Origin: Streptococcus suis
Lineage (GTDB): Bacteria > Bacillota > Bacilli > Lactobacillales > Streptococcaceae
Direction of reading: 5' to 3'
Length of the DNA stretch: 51,501 nucleotides
Assembly: GCF_019794555.1 (NCBI RefSeq)
Contig: NZ_JAIMEP010000014.1
Span: 1-51,501, forward strand
Position numbers and translations under genes: made by a program. Positions 16,355 to 26,241 of the stretch are shown piece after piece (the first letter of the stretch is position 1; every line of letters begins with the position of its first letter). Below the pieces are notes generated by a model. It saw only the letters and a program-made list of their open reading frames with translations. It was not told where the DNA came from and made no database searches.

Positions 16355-16657
16355 ATGTACGAATTTGTCCTAGAATATGGTTCCTTCCCAGTCAAATTAA
16401 TTGATGGATTTGCAGACAGCCGAAAAGAAATTCCTGATTTTCTCGAAGAAGATGGAGAAATGATTGCCCGATTAAATGAGATAAACGAACTCTTCCACCA
16501 ACTTTTCTTAACCATCGAATGCAAGTTTGACTACATCGGCAAGCAATTCCCTGACAAGATTGAACAACTACGAGAACTCTATCATCCCCTGGCAGACGAT
16601 TTACTAACCAAGTATAGCAACCAAATAGAGTTAAAGATTGAACCCTTTATTTTATAA
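16355..16657 (+). CDS. small hypothetical protein
   Basis: About 100 residues starting MYEFVLEYGSFPVKLIDGFA. The ATG at 16355 has GGAG 7 bases upstream; an earlier ATG at 16343 overlaps that site and is unlikely. The protein is acidic and helical with no membrane segment or recognisable motif. It is 13 bases downstream of the EEP gene and ends at a good terminator, so the two form an operon. I do not recognise the family. Confidence 0.65.
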   Translation: MYEFVLEYGSFPVKLIDGFADSRKEIPDFLEEDGEMIARLNEINELFHQLFLTIECKFDYIGKQFPDKIEQLRELYHPLADDLLTKYSNQIELKIEPFIL

Positions 16658-16659
16658 AA

Positions 16660-16694
16660 AAAACGAGCAACTTCAATTAGGATTGCTCGTTTTT
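16660..16694. terminator. bidirectional terminator
   Basis: ACGAGCAA (16663-16670) pairs with TTGCTCGT (16683-16690), with an A-run before and a T-run after. It separates convergent units. Confidence 0.8.
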
Positions 16695-16727
16695 ATGCAA
16701 ATATTATGATTACTCTATTTTAATCTG

Positions 16728-18113
16728 TCATTTTGTAATTAATTCTGCAATTAACAAATTACTAGTAATAATATTTTGAGACTCAATAAGCTCATTATTT
16801 TTTGCTAAAAGATGATTCCGTTGACGATTTGAGGATTCAATCGATTCAAAATGTTTTTGTTGTTGCAAAATAGACTGTTCAAGTGTTGTGCGCAATTCTT
16901 GACCTTGAATATATAATTGGTTAGTTAGTCTCTCTACTGATTGATAAGTATTTCTAATTGCTTCTAACATGCTTTCTTGGAATGCATCAGTTCTCATCAA
17001 ATTAACACTTTCTTTCCAAGTATCTGCTCTTCCTTCGTTTAATAACATCCAAATTTTGGAGAGTTTTTCTGATTCATGATAAGTAGTTGGTATTTGTGCA
17101 AGCATACTAGAACCATTTTTTAAACGAATAATGTACTCCGAAAATACTTCTTGATATTCTCTATATTGTTCAAATACAGTATCGAAAGTTTCCTTTGAAA
17201 AAGAACTTTCCCAGCTACGGAGTTCAAACATTAAATCTATAGCAGCTTTATATTTTTTACTGAGAGGATAGTAATAATCCTTTGGAATCGCAGAAGGAAT
17301 CAATTGTTGGAAAATATCATTAACATAAAATCCGGAAAAATCCTGATGGTATTCTCTTAACAACTCTTTAGATTTGTTATAGCGCTCTTTAGCAACTTGT
17401 TTAGCTTTTTTACGTGCTAAAAGTTCAATTTGAGGGTTAATAAAAAGCTTACGATTCAATGGTAACATTACAATTAAAGAAACAAATGATAGGAAAATAA
17501 AACCTAAGAAAAACAGTAATACCGCTGTGTAGTATCCTTCGTATGGTGTATTACCCGAAAGAAAATATCTCAAAGGTTCAGTAATCCATCCTAAATATTC
17601 AATAGGTGAATGTCCATATAGGAAATAATAAACTAGATAAAATAAAAATAATCCACCTAAGCAAGATAATATAATCCCAGAGAGACATCCGAAAGTATTG
17701 CTATTTTCAACTTCTTTCAAAGCCCAATTGAAAAATTGATTCGGGTCTTCTTCCTTAAGATTATCGTAAAATAGTTTGCTATTCTCTTTCCAGGATTTTC
17801 CAACTTCATCAAACACATTCTGACATTCCGCTTTTTCACGACTTATTTTTTCATGAATCGCAGACTCAACTTCCTCTTGAGTAAAAGGTAAAATTGCGCC
17901 TAGCTTTTCATTAGAAATTCGGTAGTTGGATAAACCTACTTTTTCAACATATATATTGTACTTCCCTCTTTCAAAAGAATAATAAAATGTATTCAAAGCA
18001 CTCTCTAAAGGTAGTCGTTCTGCGATAGACATCGAAATAACAGACTGTAAATGGTAATTCGATAGACTATTTAATTGATGCCCTTGTGCGTCTATTGAAA
18101 ATTGTTCCTTCAT
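16728..18113 (-). CDS. unknown membrane protein with long coiled-coil tail
   Basis: The 461-residue protein is not recognised. Residues 1-140 are soluble and charged. Two membrane segments lie at about 141-166 and 195-219. From 220 on it is helical, ending in a coiled-coil-like region (about 385-450, rich in Gln, Glu and Leu). It follows the 209-residue membrane gene by 9 bases and is surely co-transcribed from the poly-G promoter at 18783-18814. The domain layout resembles membrane-tethered scaffold or stress proteins, but no function can be assigned. It ends shortly before a convergent terminator. Confidence 0.7.
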   Translation of the reverse strand: MKEQFSIDAQGHQLNSLSNYHLQSVISMSIAERLPLESALNTFYYSFERGKYNIYVEKVGLSNYRISNEKLGAILPFTQEEVESAIHEKISREKAECQNVFDEVGKSWKENSKLFYDNLKEEDPNQFFNWALKEVENSNTFGCLSGIILSCLGGLFLFYLVYYFLYGHSPIEYLGWITEPLRYFLSGNTPYEGYYTAVLLFFLGFIFLSFVSLIVMLPLNRKLFINPQIELLARKKAKQVAKERYNKSKELLREYHQDFSGFYVNDIFQQLIPSAIPKDYYYPLSKKYKAAIDLMFELRSWESSFSKETFDTVFEQYREYQEVFSEYIIRLKNGSSMLAQIPTTYHESEKLSKIWMLLNEGRADTWKESVNLMRTDAFQESMLEAIRNTYQSVERLTNQLYIQGQELRTTLEQSILQQQKHFESIESSNRQRNHLLAKNNELIESQNIITSNLLIAELITK

Positions 18114-18122
18114 GCTCTCTCC

Positions 18123-18752
18123 TTAAATTAGGTTTGATTTATTAATTTTGTAGTTTACAAAAGTCGCAACTGCAGAAATAATTGTAAAAATCGGAACAAT
18201 TAAAGCGATGGCTCCCACACCTTCTAACACACCTGCTGATAGTAGATTACACCAGATGATGAAAAGTATTAGATAGGGAAGAAACATAACAGCTCCTCTA
18301 GCAATAGACATCTGATTCTTATCAGGTGACTCCATGAACCAAACACAAGGTAAAAATTTTCTAAGATATAGTTTATCTTCCGTAAAGCTTAGAATCGGTT
18401 TAGCAAACTGTGTTAGAAGTTGATAGCCAATCCAAGAGAAAATTTCAAACGCAAGTAAAACATAGAGAGCTATTATAAATCCAATAATAATCTCAAGCCA
18501 GCTTCTATCCTCACGTTTCCCCCATTTCGGAGCAAAAGCATTTGCCACAGCTACACCAAAACCAATTTTTGGAATATACTTGACATAAGCATCCAATGCA
18601 GGAATATCATAACCAATCTTAATATAATTCAAGCCATCCATTTGATAAACATTTCCTTGACTATCAATAACGGTATCAGCTAATCCAGAATAGTCTGAAA
18701 TGACTCCAACAGGGCTTTTAACATATTCGTTTGCAGTTTTTCTAAAAACCAT
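18123..18752 (-). CDS. unknown membrane protein, first gene of the phase-variable operon
   Basis: The 209-residue protein has a soluble N-terminus (VISDYSGLADTVIDSQGNVY suggests a small beta segment) and three membrane segments at about 86-110, 153-172 and 177-200. The ATG has AAAGGAG 7 bases upstream. Its only promoter carries an 11-G tract between the -35 and -10 boxes, so expression is expected to switch. No family is recognised. Surface or membrane location together with switching would fit a phage-, host- or competitor-exposed role, which is inference. Confidence 0.7.
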   Translation of the reverse strand: MVFRKTANEYVKSPVGVISDYSGLADTVIDSQGNVYQMDGLNYIKIGYDIPALDAYVKYIPKIGFGVAVANAFAPKWGKREDRSWLEIIIGFIIALYVLLAFEIFSWIGYQLLTQFAKPILSFTEDKLYLRKFLPCVWFMESPDKNQMSIARGAVMFLPYLILFIIWCNLLSAGVLEGVGAIALIVPIFTIISAVATFVNYKINKSNLI

Positions 18753-18782
18753 AATAATCTCCTTTAAATATGTATCACTTTT

Positions 18783-18814
18783 ATTATACCCCCCCCCCCG
18801 AATCCTTTTGTCAA
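18783..18814 (-). promoter_or_regulatory. phase-variable-type promoter with G11 tract in the spacer
   Basis: On the minus strand a consensus TTGACA (18814-18809) and a consensus TATAAT (18788-18783) are separated by AAAGGATTC plus eleven G (18799-18789), a 20-base spacer. The optimum is 17, which would need eight G. Slippage at the tract would change spacing and expression. This copy is therefore probably weak or off. Confidence 0.8.
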
Positions 18815-19124
18815 GTGATTTTTGAAACTATTTTATAATAGTTTCTCAATGAAATCTATAAAATTTACTATAAATAATCACATGCTTATTTATAATAGTC
18901 AATAATAATACAGTTTAATATAACACAGTTTATAAATTTTAGTACTTTGAAATAAAAAAGATATGCTAGAACACAATTTGTATGCTAGCATATCTTTATA
19001 TTTTCTCATTATAAGTCTGTAGTCTATCTTTTATTGGAGCATAATCGATTTGACAATGAGTTATTCATTGAATCATGTTTTCTATCTCACCAACGTCATT
19101 AAAGATAAAATGAAAGACTAAAGT
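18815..19124. other. intergenic region with palindrome and pheT terminator
   Basis: A perfect 9-bp inverted repeat GAAACTATT/AATAGTTTC (18824-18832, 18837-18845, loop TTAT) lies 10 bases upstream of the -35 box of the phase-variable promoter and could be an operator. A minus-strand terminator (AGATATGCTAG 18959-18969 with CTAGCATATCT 18985-18995, then a T-run) closes the pheT transcript. No gene is seen. Confidence 0.5.
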
Positions 19125-21524
19125 TTAACGAATCTCAGCCCCAAGCTCTACCAAAGCCTTACTAATTTTTTCCATATACTTAGCTACTTCTTCATCCGTC
19201 AGGCTATCCGTAGGATTTTGGAAGGTCAGGTTATAAGCCATAGACTTCTTACCAGCCTCAATGTTGCTACCTGAATAGATGTCAAAGAGGGTCACTTTGG
19301 TCAAACGTTTCACGCCAGCACCAGCAATGGCATCCAGGACATCCTGATGCTTGACATCGCTGCTCAAAAGCAGGGCAATATCACGGCTAACCGCTGGGAA
19401 TTTAGAGATTTCGGTAAATGGCTGAGCAGGCTGGAGAGCTTCTTCAATCGCATCCAGATTGATTTCAGCCACATAAGTCTCAGGAATACCGTAGTCCTTG
19501 GCCGTTTGAGGATGTACCTGACCGACAAAGCCGATAACCGCCCCATTCAAATGGATTTCAGCTGTCCGACCTGGGTGCAAGGCCGCAATCTCACTTGTGG
19601 CTACAAAATCAACCGTCAACTTATAGTGACCAAAGATAGCTTCCAAGATACCTTTAGCATGGAAGAAATCAACTGGCACAGCTGGTGTTTGGAAGTCTTT
19701 CTCAGCTACCAAACCAGTCAAGACAAGGGCAAACTTGTTGATTTCTTGTGGCAGGTCCTCTTTTGGATTGCCAGACTGTTCAAAGATTTTTCCGATTTCG
19801 TAGAGGGCCAAATTCTTGTTCTTACGAGCCACGTTATAGGCTACTGTTTCCAGCATACCAGACACCATGTTTTGACGAAGGGCAGAGCGGTCAACGGTCA
19901 TCGGCCACATGAGTTCGGTCACAGTGGTTGGACGAGCCGCAAACTCCACAGCCTTGTCAGGTGTTGTCAGAGCGTAAGAAATAATTTCTGTCAGGCCTGC
20001 ACCTTCTGCCAGACTACGTACTTGGCGACGGATGTTCTGGGTCAGGGTCAACTCACCTGCTGTTCCGTCCTCTTTTGGAAGAGTGGTCGGCAGATTATTG
20101 TAACCATAGATACGAGCGATTTCCTCTACCAGGTCTGCTGGAATGCGAATGTCCCAACGACGACGTGGTACTGCGACTGTAAACTGACTTGCATCGCCAG
20201 TTGTGTCCATACCTAAACGACGGAAAATGTCTGCGATTTGTGCATAGTCGAGCTTGGTCCCGAGCGAGCGGTTAACGTAATCAATGGTTGCAGTGACTGG
20301 GACGTCCGAAGTGTCCACGCTACCCGTAGCGACGATACCAGACAAGACCTGACCGCCAGCCAGTTCCGCAATCATAGCAGCTGCTGTGTCCATAGCCTCC
20401 GTCAAAGTTGCTACGTTGATGCCTTTTTCAAAGCGAGAAGAGGACTCAGAGCGAAGGTTGAGGCGACCTGAGGTCTTGCGGATAGACTTGCCGTCAAAGA
20501 GGGCAGCTTCCAGCACGACGGTCTTAGAGTTGTTGTCAATCTCTGTATTGGCACCACCCATGACACCACCAAGGGCAACTGCCTTGTCCCCAACGGAAAT
20601 GACGATGTCATCGGCAATCAAGTCACGCTCTTCGCTGTCAAGAGTTACCAAGTTCTCACCCTCTTTTGCCTGGCGAGCCACGATTTTCTTGCCATCAAAC
20701 TTATCAAAGTCAAAGGCGTGCATTGGCTGACCAAAGTAAAGCAAGATGTAGTTGGTGATGTCAACCACGTTGTTAAGCGGGCGAATACCTGCGTTCATGA
20801 GCAGGTTTTGCAACCACTGTGGACTTGGTGCGATAGTCACATTTTCAATGACACGAGCCGTGTAGGCAGTCACCTTGTCTGACTCAATGGCCACTTCAAT
20901 CACATCGCTGGCCTTCTTGTCACTTTCCTCCAAGACCACAGGCTTGAAGTTGACCTTGCTGTCATAGATAGCTGCCACTTCATGAGCCACGCCACGCATA
21001 GAGAGGGCGTCGGCACGGTTTGGCGTGATAGACAGCTCGATAATCTCGTCGTCGAGGTCCAGGTATGAAAAGACTGGCTCACCCACGACTGCATCTTCCG
21101 GCAAATGGTAGATACCGTCCGCATAGACTTTTGGCACCACAGAGTCGGACACGCCGATTTCGCCCAATGAGCAGAGCATGCCCAAGGATTCAACGCCGCG
21201 GATTTTACCTTTCTTGATCTTGTAGTTGCCAGCGATACGAGCTCCTGGCAGAGCAACGATTACCTTGATACCTGGCTTGACATTTGGAGCACCGCAAACA
21301 ATTTGCGTGATTGCTTCGCCCACATTTACCTGACAAATATTGAGGTGAGTATCTGGAATGGACTCAGCAGACACAACCTGCCCGACAACCAACTTAGAAA
21401 GGCCAGCACTCTTTTGCTCAACCCCTTCTACTTCAATTCCTGTTGTTGACATTTTTTCAGACAAGTCATGGCTTGTCGCATCAAAGTCAACCAATTCTTT
21501 TAACCATTTATAACTTACTAACAT
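19125..21524 (-). CDS. pheT: phenylalanine-tRNA ligase beta subunit
   Basis: At 799 residues the length is normal for the family. Domain order: an N-terminal EMAP/tRNA-binding OB fold ([20 protein letters not shown]... IVCGAPNV), the B3/4 editing region (about 210-390), the B5 domain (about 400-475), a catalytic-like core, and a C-terminal anticodon-binding FDX-ACB domain (residues about 705-799, [12 protein letters not shown]). It forms an alpha2beta2 enzyme with PheS. AAAGGA before its ATG lies in the last codons of the GNAT gene, so translation is coupled. Confidence 0.95.
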   Translation of the reverse strand: MLVSYKWLKELVDFDATSHDLSEKMSTTGIEVEGVEQKSAGLSKLVVGQVVSAESIPDTHLNICQVNVGEAITQIVCGAPNVKPGIKVIVALPGARIAGNYKIKKGKIRGVESLGMLCSLGEIGVSDSVVPKVYADGIYHLPEDAVVGEPVFSYLDLDDEIIELSITPNRADALSMRGVAHEVAAIYDSKVNFKPVVLEESDKKASDVIEVAIESDKVTAYTARVIENVTIAPSPQWLQNLLMNAGIRPLNNVVDITNYILLYFGQPMHAFDFDKFDGKKIVARQAKEGENLVTLDSEERDLIADDIVISVGDKAVALGGVMGGANTEIDNNSKTVVLEAALFDGKSIRKTSGRLNLRSESSSRFEKGINVATLTEAMDTAAAMIAELAGGQVLSGIVATGSVDTSDVPVTATIDYVNRSLGTKLDYAQIADIFRRLGMDTTGDASQFTVAVPRRRWDIRIPADLVEEIARIYGYNNLPTTLPKEDGTAGELTLTQNIRRQVRSLAEGAGLTEIISYALTTPDKAVEFAARPTTVTELMWPMTVDRSALRQNMVSGMLETVAYNVARKNKNLALYEIGKIFEQSGNPKEDLPQEINKFALVLTGLVAEKDFQTPAVPVDFFHAKGILEAIFGHYKLTVDFVATSEIAALHPGRTAEIHLNGAVIGFVGQVHPQTAKDYGIPETYVAEINLDAIEEALQPAQPFTEISKFPAVSRDIALLLSSDVKHQDVLDAIAGAGVKRLTKVTLFDIYSGSNIEAGKKSMAYNLTFQNPTDSLTDEEVAKYMEKISKALVELGAEIR

Positions 21525-21525
21525 A

Positions 21526-22047
21526 TTATCCTTTCTGGTGCAAAGGCCGTTTCAGTAGCCAATCCACATCAATCTTATCACCGACCGCAAATTCATGCTG
21601 GCCAAATTTTTCAAATCCGTATTTGGAATAGAATTTCTGAGCCTTGTAATTATGTTCCCAAACTCCCAGCCAGACCCAGTCACAACTAGACTGCTCTGCT
21701 TTTTCCAAAGCAAATTCAAACAAGACCTTCCCAAGACCGCGACCTTGATAGGCCTGCAAGAGATAGATACGCTGGATTTCAAAGGCATTTTCCAACTCCT
21801 GCTCCGTCTGGGCAGAACCTTGGTTGAGCTTAAGATAACCAGCTATCTGATGATCTATTCTTAGAAAATAGTGCTGGCAGTTGGGATCCGATAACTCACT
21901 AGTCAAGACCTCCAAGGAGTAGGCTTCCTCGAAGAATGCTTCCAACTCCTCTGGATCATTGTCATGAGCAAAGGTTTCAGCAAAGGTCTGCTTAGCCAGC
22001 TCCTGCAAAACGGAAACCTCTTCCAAACGTATAGGATCAATCTGCAT
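21526..22047 (-). CDS. GNAT-family N-acetyltransferase
   Basis: About 173 residues from the ATG at 22047, which has GAGAGG 7 bases upstream; an ATG five codons earlier is possible. The acetyl-CoA site is visible as [20 protein letters not shown], followed by [20 protein letters not shown]. It resembles PaiA-type polyamine or small-amine acetyltransferases. It lies between pheS and pheT on the same strand and couples into pheT, an arrangement shared with some streptococci. The substrate is unknown. Confidence 0.85.
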   Translation of the reverse strand: MQIDPIRLEEVSVLQELAKQTFAETFAHDNDPEELEAFFEEAYSLEVLTSELSDPNCQHYFLRIDHQIAGYLKLNQGSAQTEQELENAFEIQRIYLLQAYQGRGLGKVLFEFALEKAEQSSCDWVWLGVWEHNYKAQKFYSKYGFEKFGQHEFAVGDKIDVDWLLKRPLHQKG

Positions 22048-22080
22048 TTCATTGCCTCTCATTTCTAACTGGACTAGGAA

Positions 22081-22241
22081 AATCGCAGAGCAGCGATTCC
22101 CACACCTTAAATAGTGCGAGATTACGACGGTTCAAGGTTGAAAACGACATATTTTTCAACCTTGAACCTAGTGAGGGGAGTAGGTAGACCGCTAGAGCGG
22201 CTACCGTCCTGTTTCTAGATACTTTCAGTATCAGAAACAGG
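22081..22241. repeat. cluster of four palindromes between pheS and the GNAT gene
   Basis: In order: AATCGC/GCGATT (22081-22098); a perfect 16-bp inverted repeat GGTTCAAGGTTGAAAA/TTTTCAACCTTGAACC (22129-22144, 22153-22168); CCGC/GCGG (22189-22200), nested in a longer GGTAG/CTACC stem; and CCTGTTTCT-GATACT/AGTATC-AGAAACAGG (22208-22241). This density suggests a mobile or dispersed intergenic repeat, or RNA processing hairpins that tune pheT levels. Confidence 0.55.
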
Positions 22242-22248
22242 TCTCACA

Positions 22249-23292
22249 TCAAAACTGCTCCGAGAATCGTACATCGCCTTGATAGAATCCACGAATGTCA
22301 TTGATACCGTAGCGAAGCATGGCAATACGTTCCTGACCAAGACCGAAGGCAAAGCCAGAGTACTTGGTTGAGTCAATGCCACTCATTTCCAATACTTGTG
22401 GGTGTACCATACCGGCACCGAGGATTTCTATCCAGCCTGTTTTCTTACATACATTACAGCCGTCACCGCCACACTTGAAGCAGGAAACATCCACCTCAAC
22501 AGAAGGCTCAGTGAATGGGAAGTATGATGGACGCAGGCGAATCTGACGCTCTTCACCAAACATTTTCTTGATGATCATTTCAAGCGTACCTTTGAGATCA
22601 CCCATGGATACATTTTCACCGACAACCAAACCTTCAATCTGGTGGAACTGGTGGCTGTGGGTCGCATCGTCCGTATCACGACGGAAAACACGTCCTGGCG
22701 AAATCATCTTCAAGGCACCTTTTGAGAAATCATGCTGGTCCATGGTCCGTGCCTGAACAGGTGACGTATGGGTCCGCATAAGGATTTCTTCTGTGATGTA
22801 GAAGGTATCTTGCATATCACGTGCTGGGTGGTCTTTTGGCAAATTCATGCGCTCAAAGTTGTAGTAATCTTTTTCCACTTCAAATCCGTCAACGATTTGG
22901 AAGCCCATGCCCAAGAAAATATCTTCGATTTCTTCAGAAGTCTGGGTCAAGACATGACGTTTTCCGACCTTAACCTGACGACCTGGCAAGGTCACATCAA
23001 TGGTTTCTGAAGCTAGTTGCTGTTGAATTTTTGCGGCTGCAACCTTCTGAGCGGTTTCTTCAAAAGCAGCTGTCAGCACATCACGCACCTCATTGACCTG
23101 CTTACCAACGATTGGTTTCATATCGCTAGACAGGTCTTTCAAGCCTTTCAACAAGTCAGTCAAGGACCCTTTTTTGCCCAAAACCGCAACACGCAGGTCT
23201 TGAAGTTCTTTTTCTCCTTGGTGCTGGATTTCTTTTAACTTTTCAAGTGTAGTTTGGCTTAATTCAGCCAACTGTTGTTCAATGTTTGACAT
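22249..23292 (-). CDS. pheS: phenylalanine-tRNA ligase alpha subunit
   Basis: 347 residues from the ATG at 23292, which has GGAGGAATT upstream; the open frame continues into the T-box terminator and is not used. An N-terminal coiled coil precedes the class II catalytic core: motif 2 with [20 protein letters not shown], motif 3 with [14 protein letters not shown], and the Phe pocket [30 protein letters not shown] zinc-like segment is also present, as in other Firmicutes PheS. It is controlled by the Phe T-box upstream. Confidence 0.96.
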   Translation of the reverse strand: MSNIEQQLAELSQTTLEKLKEIQHQGEKELQDLRVAVLGKKGSLTDLLKGLKDLSSDMKPIVGKQVNEVRDVLTAAFEETAQKVAAAKIQQQLASETIDVTLPGRQVKVGKRHVLTQTSEEIEDIFLGMGFQIVDGFEVEKDYYNFERMNLPKDHPARDMQDTFYITEEILMRTHTSPVQARTMDQHDFSKGALKMISPGRVFRRDTDDATHSHQFHQIEGLVVGENVSMGDLKGTLEMIIKKMFGEERQIRLRPSYFPFTEPSVEVDVSCFKCGGDGCNVCKKTGWIEILGAGMVHPQVLEMSGIDSTKYSGFAFGLGQERIAMLRYGINDIRGFYQGDVRFSEQF

Positions 23293-23552
23293 AATTCCTC
23301 CAATAAAAAAAAACGCATGACACCACTCGTATCGGAGCGTTGTCACGCGGTACCATCCGTTTTCATCTGCTAGGCAGACCTTGCTTCTAAGAACCGGTCT
23401 TCACAAGTGAAGTACTTATATTAGTGAATAAAGGTTCTAAGTCCTTGTGTGAGTGAATTCGACCAACTTTCACTGATTGAGCTTGCAGTCACGGCTCAAC
23501 TCCCTGGACAGTTTCCATAGGTGTACTAGTCTCACAGACTTCTATTCAATTA
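23293..23552 (-). promoter_or_regulatory. T-box riboswitch leader (Phe) of pheS
   Basis: On the minus strand the leader has the conserved T-box TGGTACCGCG (23355-23346), just before a terminator stem (TGTCACGC 23341-23348 with GCATGACA 23315-23322) and a long T-run. Upstream hairpins fit Stem I. A TTC codon in GAATTCAC (about 23457-23455) is the likely specifier. Uncharged tRNA-Phe should favour the antiterminator and raise pheS-pheT expression. Confidence 0.88.
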
Positions 23553-23557
23553 AAAAT

Positions 23558-23586
23558 ATTTTATCAAAAATAAGAGTTTTTGGCAA
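23558..23586 (-). promoter_or_regulatory. promoter of the pheS leader
   Basis: TTGCCA (23586-23581), a 17-base spacer and TAAAAT (23563-23558) on the minus strand. Confidence 0.6.
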
Positions 23587-23595
23587 TTGATTTCT

Positions 23596-24435
23596 TTACT
23601 CATTCACCGTAATTTCCCCACTACGATAGTTGATACTGAGACCGCTCTGAACATTTGGAACGAACACATTGAACTCTAGGCTACCATCTGCTGCTTTTGC
23701 CTCTAGATGACTTCCGACAGGAACAAGGTCTTCACTCTCAGCATACACCAAAGTCACACGATAGCGGACACGCTTATTTTTATCCAAGGCCCGCCGAATC
23801 TGACTTTCAAAATAATTCTGCCCAGTTGAAGTTTGATCGTTGGCTTGGTTGGACCAAGCTGTTTGAACTGCAATATTCTTAGGATTGCTGGTTGAAGCAT
23901 CAAAGCCAGACAATCCACCAATCAAAGCATAACCTAGTAGGTGACCACGGTCCACTGCATGGTCATATTCTCCAGTTAAATCATGGATCTGATGCCAACC
24001 CGCAGGTGTCCAAGAAGTTCGACCATTTCCTGTTTCTTCGCGGTCCTTATACTGACGTGTAGATTTGGCTAAAAGCGCATTGGCTACTGTTGGAACCGTT
24101 TCTCCCTGGACTGTTTTTGTCTTATTATCACCATAAGGAACACTGGCAACCGATGCATCTAAATCCGTTTGATTCCCGTTAATAATAAATGCTCCAGCAC
24201 CATTCCACTCAATCGAATTCCCCAGTTGCTTTTTTACATCTTCTGTCAATACCGAACTAGCCAGTTCCTGACTAGGTGTGCCTTCACTTGCCTTAGACTG
24301 ATTGACATAATAGGAAAAATCAGCAACGTTACTGCTCTTGTTATCGCTTAAAAGATAGCCACCCGCTACTACAACAATCGTAGCCAATAAGCTGAGCAGA
24401 CTCATTGCTTGTTTTTTTACATTTTTCTTCGCCAT
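23596..24435 (-). CDS. endA: membrane/secreted DNA-entry-type nuclease (EndA family)
   Basis: The 279-residue DNA/RNA non-specific endonuclease has an N-terminal signal anchor ([18 protein letters not shown]). The beta-beta-alpha metal active site is visible as DRGH (D162-H165, general base His165), and TAWSNQAND...NYFE supplies the metal-binding Asn and downstream Glu. The sequence is very close to pneumococcal EndA and fits EndAsuis of S. suis. Such enzymes degrade extracellular DNA, including neutrophil traps, and EndA acts in DNA uptake in pneumococcus. It follows epuA and murA in one operon, as in pneumococcus. Confidence 0.9.
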   Translation of the reverse strand: MAKKNVKKQAMSLLSLLATIVVVAGGYLLSDNKSSNVADFSYYVNQSKASEGTPSQELASSVLTEDVKKQLGNSIEWNGAGAFIINGNQTDLDASVASVPYGDNKTKTVQGETVPTVANALLAKSTRQYKDREETGNGRTSWTPAGWHQIHDLTGEYDHAVDRGHLLGYALIGGLSGFDASTSNPKNIAVQTAWSNQANDQTSTGQNYFESQIRRALDKNKRVRYRVTLVYAESEDLVPVGSHLEAKAADGSLEFNVFVPNVQSGLSINYRSGEITVNE

Positions 24436-24464
24436 AAAATCTCCATTAAAAAAGCAGGGCTAGC

Positions 24465-24656
24465 CTACTTTCCAGTAAATTTAGAAATGAATTCTTGCCA
24501 TTTTTCTACCGATAATATTGAAAACATATTGTCACCATCACCTACGACTCCGTATCCAACCATCAGCCCAAAGGCAAATATTAAAATTGCAAGCAGTAAA
24601 ATTATCACTACCAAGAGTAAATTTTTACCCACAATGCCAAGATTTTCCTTATCCAT
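24465..24656 (-). CDS. epuA: EpuA-like small membrane protein (annotated RNA polymerase beta-like)
   Basis: About 63 residues from the ATG at 24656, which overlaps the murA stop (ATGGATAA) with GAGAAGG upstream. One membrane helix ([20 protein letters not shown]) is followed by [21 protein letters not shown] and FISKFTGK, the EpuA family pattern. Database names call this family DNA-directed RNA polymerase subunit beta, which is misleading; its role is not known. It is conserved between murA and endA in streptococci. Confidence 0.82.
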   Translation of the reverse strand: MDKENLGIVGKNLLLVVIILLLAILIFAFGLMVGYGVVGDGDNMFSILSVEKWQEFISKFTGK

Positions 24657-25932
24657 TTTCACCTTCTCCACTCACACGCTCAATTGACGCACCTAAGGCA
24701 GCTAATTTTTCATGAAAACGATAATAACCACGATCAAGATGCGTTAACTTTCCAACAATTGTTTCCCCTTCCGCAACTAATCCAGCTAAAATCAAGGCTG
24801 CACTTGCTCGTAAATCAGTAGACATAACCTGAGCACCTTGCAGAGCTTGTCCTCCCGTGATAATAGCTGTATCTCGTAAAATTTCCGAATGCAAATCCAT
24901 ACGTCGCATTTCTTCCAAATGCTGGAAACGATTCTCAAACACCGTTTCAATCATGGTTGACTCACCTTTTGCAACTGCCATTAATGCTGTAAACTGGGCC
25001 TGCATGTCAGTCGGAAAGCCAGGGTGTGGTAGGGTTTTTACTGTTACAGGTTTGAGTTTGTCCACTTGTGAACGCACTCGAATCCCTTCTCCTTCTTCCG
25101 TTACTTCAACTCCCATTTCTACCATTTTAGAAATAAGCGGACGATTGTGCTCCCAGACTGCATCCTTAATCAAAACATCTCCACCGGTCATAGCAGCAGC
25201 CACCATAAATGTACCTGCTTCGATACGGTCTTGAACAACTTGATGCTCTGCTCCTACCAATTCTTCTACACCCGTAATGGTAATTGTCTCAGTACCTGCT
25301 CCCTTAACATTCGCACCCATCTTATTCAGAAAAATAGCCAAATCAACGATTTCAGGTTCGCGCGCAGCATTTTCAAGTATTGTCGTACCATGAGCAAGCG
25401 TTGCAGCCATCATCAAATTTTGTGTCGCACCGACACTTGGAAAATCAAGATAAATATGAGCACCTTGCAAGGCCTCCGCACTGGCTTCAATGTAACCAGC
25501 CCGTTGCTTAATTCTTGCGCCCATCGCTTGTAGACCTTTCAAATGAAGATCAATTGGACGACTTCCGATTGTACAACCACCCGGCATAGATACTTTCGCA
25601 TAGCCATTACGAGCTAAAATTGGACCAAGAATGACAATGGATGCACGCATTTGACTAACATATTTATAGGGAGTTTCACTACCTAATTTTCCAGTCGCAT
25701 CAACATCAATTGTCTTCGTTTCCTCGTCAAATTTTACACGAACACCCAAACCACGAACAACATTGTTCATTGTGAACACATCAGATAAAATCGGTACTTG
25801 TGTCAGCTGAGTCTGACCCTTACTTGCCAAAACTGTCGCTGCTAACAAGGGTAGAACTGCATTTTTTGCACCCTCAATCTCAACTTGACCCTTTAATCCA
25901 GCCTGACTTCCTTTAACAATGATTGTTTCCAT
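24649..25932 (-). CDS. murA: UDP-N-acetylglucosamine 1-carboxyvinyltransferase
   Basis: The 427-residue enzyme transfers enolpyruvate from PEP to UDP-GlcNAc, the first committed step of peptidoglycan synthesis. The catalytic Cys120 is in [15 protein letters not shown], the fosfomycin target loop. The KN pair in [11 protein letters not shown] and [12 protein letters not shown] are also present. Length is full. It follows the DUF1146 gene by 22 bases at the end of the ATPase transcript region and overlaps epuA. Streptococci usually have a second murA paralogue elsewhere. Confidence 0.95.
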   Translation of the reverse strand: METIIVKGSQAGLKGQVEIEGAKNAVLPLLAATVLASKGQTQLTQVPILSDVFTMNNVVRGLGVRVKFDEETKTIDVDATGKLGSETPYKYVSQMRASIVILGPILARNGYAKVSMPGGCTIGSRPIDLHLKGLQAMGARIKQRAGYIEASAEALQGAHIYLDFPSVGATQNLMMAATLAHGTTILENAAREPEIVDLAIFLNKMGANVKGAGTETITITGVEELVGAEHQVVQDRIEAGTFMVAAAMTGGDVLIKDAVWEHNRPLISKMVEMGVEVTEEGEGIRVRSQVDKLKPVTVKTLPHPGFPTDMQAQFTALMAVAKGESTMIETVFENRFQHLEEMRRMDLHSEILRDTAIITGGQALQGAQVMSTDLRASAALILAGLVAEGETIVGKLTHLDRGYYRFHEKLAALGASIERVSGEGENG

Positions 25933-25954
25933 TCACTTCCCTCTTCTTAACCTA

Positions 25955-26182
25955 TTAAGACATAGTTGCAAAAGAACGTCCAATTAGTAACAACTCTAAA
26001 AAGAAAGTTGAGACTAAATAACCTAATGCAATAGCAATAAATAATATCAGCATGTTGATTTTTGGCTGATTATCTCCCGTTACTTTTAACCATCGTTCCC
26101 AATCTACTGTCGTTATCAATAGATGATAACTTATATAAATAAAGAGTAGATGACTTATAAATTGTAAAATTGATTGTATCAT
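25955..26182 (-). CDS. DUF1146 family small membrane protein
   Basis: About 75 residues from the ATG at 26182. Two membrane helices are visible: HLLFIYISYHLLITT and MLILFIAIALGYLVSTFFL, separated by VDWERWLK, which matches the DUF1146/YwzB family that sits between atpC and murA in Firmicutes. The open frame extends to 26245, but a TATAAT lies in that extension (TGGTATAATGG, just upstream of the ATG), so the later start and a local promoter for this gene and murA are likely. Function unknown. Confidence 0.7.
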   Translation of the reverse strand: MIQSILQFISHLLFIYISYHLLITTVDWERWLKVTGDNQPKINMLILFIAIALGYLVSTFFLELLLIGRSFATMS

Positions 26183-26241
26183 ATTTCCATTATACCATGA
26201 AATTAAAAAAAGGAACTGAACCAAGTTCAATCCCAATTTTA

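Noticed and set aside
19347..20216. 289-codon plus-strand open frame
   Set aside because: It is antisense to pheT, has no ribosome site and a composition expected of the reverse strand of a coding gene.
24857..25533. plus-strand open frames of 125 and 128 codons
   Set aside because: Both lie antisense to murA and match no family; pheS, ligA and ftsY have similar shadows.
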